This document shows, in pieces, positions 6,058 through 12,485 of a stretch of 20,791 bases of DNA. The DNA lies in contig DLMV01000013.1 in the NCBI GenBank assembly GCA_002478225.1, positions 17,345 to 38,135 of the forward strand, read 5' to 3'. The position numbers were made by a program, and so were the translations under genes. Position 1 is the stretch's first letter; each line of letters opens with the position of its first letter. The notes beneath the pieces were generated by a model, which saw only the letters and a list, made by a program, of their open reading frames with translations, did not search any database and was not told the origin of the DNA. This DNA comes from Deltaproteobacteria bacterium UBA7527. Lineage in GTDB: Bacteria > Desulfobacterota > Syntrophorhabdia > Syntrophorhabdales > Syntrophorhabdaceae.

Positions 6058-8934
6058 ATGAAAAAGGTCTATTCGATCCCCTTCGGTGCAGATTTTCTCA
6101 AGGAGCTCAGCGGATTCATCATCAAAGACTGCCGGCAGCTGTCCGACACGGCCATTGTCTTTGCAGGCAAGAGGCCTTCGCTTTACATGAGAAGGGCGCT
6201 GAGCGAGAAGATGGCCACACCGGCATATTCTCCCAGGTTCTTCTCCATCGAAGAGCTTGTGGACCATATTGCGAGAAAGAGATCTCAGGATCTTAAAGAC
6301 CTTGAATACCCCGATGCCGTATGGCTCTTATATCAATCCGTCCGGTCCCTTCCGCCATCTGTCAGACATCCTTTTCAGCAAAAGACCTTTGGTGATTTCT
6401 TTTACTGGGGAGGGCACCTCCTGGACTTCATAGACCGGCTTGACTCCGAAGATGTAGGGAATGACAGGCTCAGGTCTCTTGAAGAGAATGCTGCGATAGG
6501 GTATGATGTCCCGGAAAGCATCAACGAGCTCCTCGCTCATATAAGTATTCTGCGTGATTCATTCCATAACCTGCTTGACGAGAAAGAGTGCTTTACCCGC
6601 GGCTATAAATACCTCAACGCTGCGCGCGCCATCGGGGAGCTGCAGATGGACGAATTCGAAAAGATATATTTTGCCGGTCTTTTCGGATTGCTGGGCACTG
6701 AAAAGGTCATCCTGAAAGATCTGTGGAATAAAGGAAAGGCGGAGATCATCTTTGAAGGCATTCCGTCCGATTGGCCCGCCCTGAAAGGCTTTGTTGACTA
6801 TCTTGGCGCTGATGTTGAATCCATTGCACAGGGAACCTCTCAGCCTCCGTCTGTAAACATCCATTCAGGCTTCGACACCCATTCCGGGGTCCTCAAGGTC
6901 CATACGATCCTGGAAAACAATCATGGGCAGAAGACAGCCGTCATCCTGCCGTCGTCCGACGCCCTCTTCCCGCTTCTTACATTTGTCATTGACAGGGTCA
7001 GCGCTCCCTGCAATATCGCCCTCGGATATCCTCTCGAACGCACGCCCGTCTTCGACCTCATCGCTCATATCATCCACGCGCAGATATCACGACAGGAGAG
7101 CGGTGCATACCAGGCCGCAGAGTACCTCAGGGTTCTCCTCCATCCATTTGTGAAGAATGTCGAAGCCGATAAAGGAACGTGGCAGACGTTGCTTGGCATA
7201 TCCAGGCTCTGCACAGGCGAGACAGAGGGAAGTCCTCTCGCATATAAGCCTTTTGTTGCATTGGATGAAGTGGAGAGGGAGCTAAGGACCGTTAGGCGTG
7301 GGGCGTTAGGCGTTAGGCGTGAGGAGCGAGGAACGAGAGACGAGGAACGAGGGGCAAGTGGCGAGGAGCGGGAAGGCGAAACAATAGTGCATGAGATACA
7401 TGATGTCTTTTTCAGAAATTTTGAAGAAGCCGCTACGCTCTACGAATATGCAGAAAATCTGGGGACGGCGCTTGAATATGTGCTGGATCATACGACTGTC
7501 CGTTCCTATATCCTCTCCGGGGAGGTCTTCAGATCAGCCCTCAAGGCGCTTGAAGATATTAAAAGACTTTATTTCAGCAAGACGGGGTTCTATGACGACA
7601 AAGAAGAAAACAGGCGGTTGATCTGCGACTTCATCTTCCGCCTTCTGCAGTCAGTGCACCTTCCGTTTGAAACAAAACCCATAGAGTCTCTCGAGATCAT
7701 TGGCGTCCTTGAATCAAGGAACATATCATTTGATACAACTATCATAATGGACGCAAACGAGGGGGTCCTGCCGCAGCAAAAAAGGATCAGCCCGCTGATC
7801 CCGGCAGGGGTGCATGAAATGCTGGGGATCCCGTCACCGCGGCAGAGCGAAGAGATATACCGCTACTATTTTGAACGCCTTGTCCGATCATCGAAAAACG
7901 TGCACATCCTGTACACCGACGCTGAGGACAGACCACGAAGCAGGTATATCGAAACAACCATCTGGGATGAGGAAAAGACAAAAAAGACCATTGGCGTCAT
8001 GCACATCGACCGCTCTGTTTACCCGATCAGCCTCAGGCCAGGCACAAAGCTGCCTGCCATTCAAAAGACGCCTCTGGTCATGGATCTAATGCGCTCAAAA
8101 CTGTTTTCACCCTCATCGATCGACCACTATGTATTCTGCCCTGTCTTCTTCTATTACAGGGATGTGCTCTCCTTCGAGGAGAAGAAGACGATCAGCGACG
8201 ATGTGGAGGCAGCAGAAAGGGGGGTAATGATACACCGCATCCTCCAGGAGGCATTCGAAGGCTTCCTGAACAGGGAGATATCAAAGCCTATGCACAGCGA
8301 GATAATGGCGAGACTGAACAAGGTCATCGACGCCCGCCTGCAGGTGTCTGCCGGCAGCGGGGACTATTATTTATTCAAGAAACTAACGACCTTCAAGCTG
8401 CAATCATTTCTGCAAAAAAATCTGAACAACGCTCCTGACCCGTTCACCATCGTCCATCTCGAGCAAAGGCTTGAACGCACTCTGGATGCCGGCGGCGAAG
8501 ACATCCGTCTAACCGGCACGATCGATAGGATCGACCTCGATCCTGCCACAGGACAGTACATGATCATTGACTACAAAACAGGCAGTGCAGCACGATACCG
8601 GAAGCGTTTTCCCCAACACATATCCGTCAGATCCATGAGCGACATTCATAGCTATATCCCTTCTTTCCAGCTGCCTCTTTACGTTCACCTCTTCCGCGGA
8701 CACAACGATGCGCCTGTGAGCGCTATTAATGCAAAATTGGTGCTCCTCAGGAATAATTCCGAGGAGCACCTCTTCAGCAATGCGTCTGTGGAAGAGAAGG
8801 AAAGGCTGTACGAAACGTATATGGCCGGCGCGAGGACAACCCTCCTGGACATCCTCGATCCCGCAAAACCTTTCACGCCATTCGATGATAAAGCGTGCAG
8901 GGAATGCGTGTTCAATCATATGTGCCACGTGTAA
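6058..8934 (+). CDS. addB: AddB-type nuclease subunit with Fe-S cluster cysteines
   Basis: This 958-aa partner of AddA starts 6 nt after the addA stop. The N-terminal two thirds is a helicase-like fold without a usable Walker A (no GxxGxGKT), as in many AddB proteins. The C-terminal RecB-family nuclease has H726, D823 (in TIDRIDL), D838-Y-K840 and Q871xxxY875. Four cysteines, C694 in YVFCPVFFYY and C947, C950 and C956 in ACRECVFNHMCHV, match the arrangement that binds a 4Fe-4S cluster bracketing the AddB nuclease. Together AddA and AddB would unwind and trim broken DNA ends before RecA loading. Residues about 412-441 are an R/E/G-rich insert encoded by 12 consecutive 7-bp DNA units. The N-terminal similarity is weaker, so the subunit name rests on the C-terminus and the neighbour. 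Confidence 0.87.
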   Translation: MKKVYSIPFGADFLKELSGFIIKDCRQLSDTAIVFAGKRPSLYMRRALSEKMATPAYSPRFFSIEELVDHIARKRSQDLKDLEYPDAVWLLYQSVRSLPPSVRHPFQQKTFGDFFYWGGHLLDFIDRLDSEDVGNDRLRSLEENAAIGYDVPESINELLAHISILRDSFHNLLDEKECFTRGYKYLNAARAIGELQMDEFEKIYFAGLFGLLGTEKVILKDLWNKGKAEIIFEGIPSDWPALKGFVDYLGADVESIAQGTSQPPSVNIHSGFDTHSGVLKVHTILENNHGQKTAVILPSSDALFPLLTFVIDRVSAPCNIALGYPLERTPVFDLIAHIIHAQISRQESGAYQAAEYLRVLLHPFVKNVEADKGTWQTLLGISRLCTGETEGSPLAYKPFVALDEVERELRTVRRGALGVRREERGTRDEERGASGEEREGETIVHEIHDVFFRNFEEAATLYEYAENLGTALEYVLDHTTVRSYILSGEVFRSALKALEDIKRLYFSKTGFYDDKEENRRLICDFIFRLLQSVHLPFETKPIESLEIIGVLESRNISFDTTIIMDANEGVLPQQKRISPLIPAGVHEMLGIPSPRQSEEIYRYYFERLVRSSKNVHILYTDAEDRPRSRYIETTIWDEEKTKKTIGVMHIDRSVYPISLRPGTKLPAIQKTPLVMDLMRSKLFSPSSIDHYVFCPVFFYYRDVLSFEEKKTISDDVEAAERGVMIHRILQEAFEGFLNREISKPMHSEIMARLNKVIDARLQVSAGSGDYYLFKKLTTFKLQSFLQKNLNNAPDPFTIVHLEQRLERTLDAGGEDIRLTGTIDRIDLDPATGQYMIIDYKTGSAARYRKRFPQHISVRSMSDIHSYIPSFQLPLYVHLFRGHNDAPVSAINAKLVLLRNNSEEHLFSNASVEEKERLYETYMAGARTTLLDILDPAKPFTPFDDKACRECVFNHMCHV
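7296..7379. repeat. Heptad array C, in frame inside addB
   Basis: Twelve contiguous 7-bp units: GCGTGGG, GCGTTAG twice, GCGTGAG, GAGCGAG, GAACGAG, AGACGAG, GAACGAG, GGGCAAG, TGGCGAG, GAGCGGG, AAGGCGA. The total is 84 bp, exactly 28 codons, so the frame is preserved. It encodes the low-complexity stretch around RREERGTRDEERGASGEER. Unlike repeats A, B, D, E and F it shows no palindrome. Confidence 0.85.
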
Positions 8935-8943
8935 ACCGGTTGC

Positions 8944-9062
8944 TCGATACTGGATACTCGATACTCGTCAAAAACATGTTCATCATACCTCGCACCTCCA
9001 GTTTCTTTTGTTTTTCTTGTCTGACCAGTATCCAGCAACGAGCATCCTGTGTCCGGCATTGC
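8944..9062. repeat. Heptad palindrome D between addB and tatD
   Basis: The left arm has TCGATAC, TGGATAC, TCGATAC (8944-8964). The right arm has GTATCCA, GCAACGA, GCATCCT, GTGTCCG, GCATTGC (9028-9062). The arms flank a pyrimidine-rich centre. The left flank GTCAAAAACATGTTC matches palindrome F in inverted orientation. It occupies nearly all of the 158-bp gap; no small gene is evident there. Confidence 0.8.
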
Positions 9063-9087
9063 AGCGTCGTACATTATATGTTATAAA
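9059..9087 (+). promoter_or_regulatory. Candidate promoter of tatD
   Basis: TTGCAG (9059-9064), a 17-bp spacer, then TATAAA (9082-9087), which ends 5 nt before the ATG. The predicted start coincides with the start codon, and no Shine-Dalgarno is present. The -35 lies in the last heptad of repeat D. Confidence 0.35.
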
Positions 9088-9092
9088 AAATC

Positions 9093-9878
9093 ATGTTCGT
9101 TGATTCACATTGCCATCTTGAGATGGAATCCTTTTCAAAAGACAGGGATCAGATTATCAAGAAGAGCGCCGATGAGGGTCTGAAGTACATACTCACCGTC
9201 GGCACAGAGGAGAGGTATTTCGGGAAGGTCGCGGAGATCGTGAACGGAAACCCCATGGTATACGGGGCCATAGGGATACACCCTCATAACAGCAAGGATT
9301 TCAACAAGAATGTAGCTGAAACGATCAGGGTTTCTCTCAAGCAGAGGAAGTTCGTCGGCTACGGTGAGATAGGTCTCGACTTTTTCAAGAACTATTCTCC
9401 AAGGGACGCGCAGATCAAAGCCTTCCGTGAACAGCTCGCACAAGCGGCAGATGAAGGATTGCCGATCATCGTCCACTCAAGGAACGCCCGGACAGAGACC
9501 CTGCAGATACTCGGCGAAATGTACCGGAAGGGAAGCGGCGGCGTGATCCATTGCTACTCCTACGATCTTGAGACAGCGAAACGGCTCCTTGATATGGGAT
9601 TTTATATATCGATACCGGGGACGATAACCTACCGGAACGCAGAAGAGATCGCAAAGGTCGCGGGGTATATCCCCGATGAGAGAATACTTGCGGAAACCGA
9701 CGCCCCCTTTCTTACACCTCATCCTCACAGGGGCAAACGGAACGTGCCTTATTTTGTGAAGCTTACCATCAGGAGGATCGCCGAGATACGGCGTCAGGAG
9801 ACGGAAGCGCTTGCGGCAAAAATGTGCGAGAATTTTGTCAGGCTATTCCTGAATAATCAGGAGGCGCCCGCGGAATGA
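9093..9878 (+). CDS. tatD: TatD-family metal-dependent DNase
   Basis: This 261-aa protein is the usual length for the TatD/YcfH/YabD group of cytoplasmic hydrolases with a TIM-barrel fold. The metal ligands are all visible: H6-C-H8 in VDSHCHL, E92 in GYGEIGLDF, H128 in IIVHSRNA, H153 in VIHCYS and D203 in AETDAPFL. Family members act as 3'-5' DNases or DNA-repair nucleases; the substrate here is not proven. The reading frame begins at the conserved MFVDSHCH, so the start is secure although no Shine-Dalgarno precedes it. The next gene starts in an ATGA overlap, implying translational coupling. It follows addAB across one repeat and may share a DNA-metabolism theme with it. Confidence 0.93.
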   Translation: MFVDSHCHLEMESFSKDRDQIIKKSADEGLKYILTVGTEERYFGKVAEIVNGNPMVYGAIGIHPHNSKDFNKNVAETIRVSLKQRKFVGYGEIGLDFFKNYSPRDAQIKAFREQLAQAADEGLPIIVHSRNARTETLQILGEMYRKGSGGVIHCYSYDLETAKRLLDMGFYISIPGTITYRNAEEIAKVAGYIPDERILAETDAPFLTPHPHRGKRNVPYFVKLTIRRIAEIRRQETEALAAKMCENFVRLFLNNQEAPAE

Positions 9879-10456
9879 AGCCTGCGATCATCATTGTTGA
9901 CATGCTCGAGGGAAATTACGACAAGATAAGAAAAGGCGTAAAGGAAGAAGAAAAGATCGTGCCTCTCGTGCGTGACTTCCTGAAGGCTTGCAGGCGCATC
10001 GGCATGCCGGTCGTCTTCGCCTGCGACAGTTTTCTTAAAGAAGACTTCATCTTCCGGGGCAGGATGAAGCCTCACGCGCTGCGGGGGACAGACGGCACAA
10101 AGCCCTTATCCGACCTTGGGCCGCAGTCAACCGACATCATCCTTGAAAAGAGGAGGTTCAGCGCCTTTTTCAAGACCGACCTCGATCAGACATTAAGAAC
10201 CATGAAGGTGGACACCGTTGCTATCGGGGGGATCAACACCCATTTCTGCGTCCTCGCCACAGCTTTTGACGCCGTATGCAACGACTTTTACACGATCATA
10301 CTGGAGGATCTGAGCGCAGCATACAAGAAGGAGATCCACGATAACTTCCTCGATGCCTATCGGAACTCCGCAATATATCCCATTTTCCGGGTTATGCGCT
10401 CTTCAGAGTTTCTTGAAGAAACCGGCTTCGGACCGAGGAAAAGGCCATTAACATGA
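9875..10456 (+). CDS. Isochorismatase-like cysteine hydrolase
   Basis: This 193-aa protein belongs to the isochorismatase/nicotinamidase superfamily of cytoplasmic cysteine hydrolases. The catalytic triad is visible: D9 in IIIVDMLEGN, K92 in LEKRRFSAF and C125 in GGINTHFCVLATA, the last preceded by the usual cis-peptide glycine region. The substrate (nicotinamide, a ureide or another amide) cannot be told from the sequence. It overlaps tatD by 4 nt (ATGA), so the two are coupled. The stop codon TGA (10454-10456) lies within the first unit of heptad repeat E, so the repeat may have set the present C-terminus. Confidence 0.85.
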   Translation: MKPAIIIVDMLEGNYDKIRKGVKEEEKIVPLVRDFLKACRRIGMPVVFACDSFLKEDFIFRGRMKPHALRGTDGTKPLSDLGPQSTDIILEKRRFSAFFKTDLDQTLRTMKVDTVAIGGINTHFCVLATAFDAVCNDFYTIILEDLSAAYKKEIHDNFLDAYRNSAIYPIFRVMRSSEFLEETGFGPRKRPLT

Positions 10457-10637
10457 TGCTGGATGCTCGTTGCTGGATGCTTGATCGTTCCCGGGAACGA
10501 GGATCAGGTGCGAGGACCGGGGATCTTGTTGTATCATCATCTCGGGGGTAAGGGCGATACCGGACAATTGACATTTGAAGAGTTGACCCCAATAAAATGG
10601 ACGAGTATCGAGGATCCAGCATCAAGGTACGAGGAGC
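10454..10637. repeat. Heptad palindrome E between the hydrolase and GerMN genes
   Basis: The left arm from 10454 has TGATGC, TGGATGC, TCGTTGC, TGGATGC, TTGATCG, ending at 10487. The right arm has GTATCGA, GGATCCA, GCATCAA, GGTACGA (10605-10632). The segment 10607-10637 is identical over 31 bp to 2487-2517 of repeat A. The centre holds GAACGAG-like units and an unrelated piece, TTGACCCCAATAAAATGGAC (10583-10602), which resembles a terminal end of IS3-family elements. Confidence 0.75.
10568..10596 (+). promoter_or_regulatory. Candidate promoter inside repeat E for gerMN-serS
   Basis: TTGACA (10568-10573), a 17-bp spacer, then AATAAA (10591-10596). It is placed about 54 nt before the GerMN start. 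The -10 falls in the IS3-like piece, and the GAGGAG that could serve as Shine-Dalgarno (10631-10636) comes from the repeat arm, so the repeat may supply expression signals. Confidence 0.35.
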
Positions 10638-10649
10638 AAAGGCAAGAAG

Positions 10650-11210
10650 ATGACAACGGATAAGGGACCGACGAGAGGCAGCAAGCCGCAGCAAAGGAGA
10701 GTGCGGACCATATTCATTATCCTCCTGGGGCTCATCGCGGTGATCGCTGTTCTCATTACCGGGTATCGATTGAAGGTCTCGCTGGAGCCAAAACCGATCT
10801 TTACTGCCCCTGATATGCAGGTCGTCTCGATATTTCTCCCGGCGCAGAGCAAACTGGTCGAGAACAAGCTTGAGGTAAGGAGCAACATCTCGGACAAAGA
10901 AAAGGCTGAGATGATCATCAATAAACTGAAACAGGAGAAACGCCTCCCGCAAGGCTTCAGACTTTACGAGTTTGCAACAGACGCCGAGGGGATCATGTAT
11001 CTTAATGTCTCAAGGGACATCATTGATGATAAGCCGGCCACCATGAAGGAGATCCTTACTGTCTATTCTATCGCCCACTCCTTTCTCGCCACTTTTAAAG
11101 AGGCGAAGAAGGTTCTTTTTCTTGCAGACGGGCAGGTTCTTTATACATTACACGGTACGCTTTACACATACAAACCCATTGAATTTAACCCTGATCTATT
11201 GGAGGACTAA
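10650..11210 (+). CDS. GerMN-domain membrane-anchored protein
   Basis: This 186-aa protein has a basic N-terminus and one transmembrane segment (about 20-38, TIFIILLGLIAVIAVLITG), then an extracytoplasmic domain. The domain shows GerMN hallmarks: alternating strands around YLNVSRDI, a helix TVYSIAHSFLATF, VLFLADGQ and LHGTLYTYKPIEFN. GerMN domains were named from the spore-germination protein GerM but are widespread in non-sporulating bacteria, where their role is unclear. The serS ATG follows the stop codon with no gap, so the two are translated together. A GAGGAG lies 13 nt before the ATG and comes from the heptad repeat. The function is unknown beyond the domain. Confidence 0.8.
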   Translation: MTTDKGPTRGSKPQQRRVRTIFIILLGLIAVIAVLITGYRLKVSLEPKPIFTAPDMQVVSIFLPAQSKLVENKLEVRSNISDKEKAEMIINKLKQEKRLPQGFRLYEFATDAEGIMYLNVSRDIIDDKPATMKEILTVYSIAHSFLATFKEAKKVLFLADGQVLYTLHGTLYTYKPIEFNPDLLED

Positions 11211-12485
11211 ATGATCGATCCAAAACTTATCCGTGAAAATATCGAACTGGTCAAGGAGAGCCTCGGGAAGCGGGGCGCTTCCTTTGATATCGAAAAACTC
11301 ATGAGCGTTGAGGAAAAACGGAGAAGACTTATCCAGGAAACCGAGAAGATGAAGAGCGAAAAGAATGCCCTCTCCAACGAGATCGCAAAGCTGAAAAAGG
11401 CAGGCACCGATCCTGTCGAAAAGATAGAACATCTGAGAACGGTCGGAAAGAATATAGAAGACATGGAACTCTTACTGAAGGCTGCAGAGAAAGACTGGGA
11501 GGACATGATCCTCGTCATACCTAACATCCCTCACGATACGGTCCCGGTCGGCGCCGGCGATGAGGAAAACAAGGTGGTGAAGGTATGGGGGGAAAAGCCG
11601 CATTTTGATTTTGTCCCCCTTGCGCATTGGGACATCGGTGAAAAGCTTGAGATCCTCGACTTCAAGAGGGCGGCAAAGATAACAGGTTCCCGCTTCACCC
11701 TTTATAAAGGCTGCGGCGCCCTGCTCGAGAGGGCCCTTATTAACTTTATGCTCGACCTTCATACAAGAGAGCATGGCTATACGGAAGTCCTGCCGCCTTT
11801 CATGGTAAACCGCGAGACGATGACCGGCACAGGCCAGCTCCCGAAATTCGAGGAAGAATTGTTCAAGCTCGACGGGCTCGATTACTTTCTCGTACCCACT
11901 GCCGAGGTGCCTGTTACGAACATCTACGCTGACGAGATCCTGAAGGAAGATGAGCTGCCCTTGAAATACGTGGCCTACACGCCGTGTTTCCGGAAAGAAG
12001 CAGGGGCGCATGGAAAAGACACAAGGGGGTTGACCAGACAGCACCAATTCAACAAGGTCGAGCTCGTAAAATTCACCAGTCCGGAGAGCTCGTATGATGA
12101 ACTGGAGGGGCTCCTGCTCGATGCCGAGGATGTCCTTAAAAAGCTCAATATACATTACAGGGTCTCTTTGCTCTGCACCGGCGATCTGGGGTTTTCCTCC
12201 GCAAAGACCTATGACATCGAGGTCTGGCTTCCTGGACAGAACATATATCGCGAGATATCCTCCTGCAGCAACTTTGAGAACTTCCAGGCGAGAAGGGCAA
12301 AGATCCGGTACAGAAAACAGGGCGGGAAGACGGAATTCGTCCACACCCTGAACGGTTCAGGCCTCGCAGCAGGGAGGACGGTCATGGCTGTTATGGAAAA
12401 CTACCAGACAAAGGACGGGGCTATTATTGTACCAGAGGCTCTGAGGCCGTATATGCAGGGCATCACGAAGATACCGGCAGCTTAG
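11211..12485 (+). CDS. serS: Seryl-tRNA synthetase
   Basis: This 424-aa class II aminoacyl-tRNA synthetase charges tRNA-Ser (and tRNA-Sec) in the cytoplasm. The N-terminus (MIDPKLIRENIELVKESL) and the long coiled-coil arm (about 28-100) that grips the tRNA variable arm are typical. Motif 2 is FRKEAGAHGKDTRGLTRQHQ (260-279), and motif 3 is NGSGLAAGRTVMAVMEN (381-397). The length is normal. The start is immediately after the GerMN stop, with GGAGG 9-10 nt upstream inside that gene. The last 23 nt overlap the 3' end of the opposing HD-NTPase gene, so there is no room for an ordinary terminator. Confidence 0.97.
   Translation: MIDPKLIRENIELVKESLGKRGASFDIEKLMSVEEKRRRLIQETEKMKSEKNALSNEIAKLKKAGTDPVEKIEHLRTVGKNIEDMELLLKAAEKDWEDMILVIPNIPHDTVPVGAGDEENKVVKVWGEKPHFDFVPLAHWDIGEKLEILDFKRAAKITGSRFTLYKGCGALLERALINFMLDLHTREHGYTEVLPPFMVNRETMTGTGQLPKFEEELFKLDGLDYFLVPTAEVPVTNIYADEILKEDELPLKYVAYTPCFRKEAGAHGKDTRGLTRQHQFNKVELVKFTSPESSYDELEGLLLDAEDVLKKLNIHYRVSLLCTGDLGFSSAKTYDIEVWLPGQNIYREISSCSNFENFQARRAKIRYRKQGGKTEFVHTLNGSGLAAGRTVMAVMENYQTKDGAIIVPEALRPYMQGITKIPAA

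Noticed and set aside
10463..10663. Small plus-strand ORF of 66 aa in repeat E
   Set aside because: It is made almost wholly of heptad repeat and runs into the GerMN start in another frame; its product has no recognisable features.
11472..12344. 290-aa minus-strand ORF opposite serS
   Set aside because: It is the antisense shadow of a clearly identified synthetase, with no domain signature of its own.
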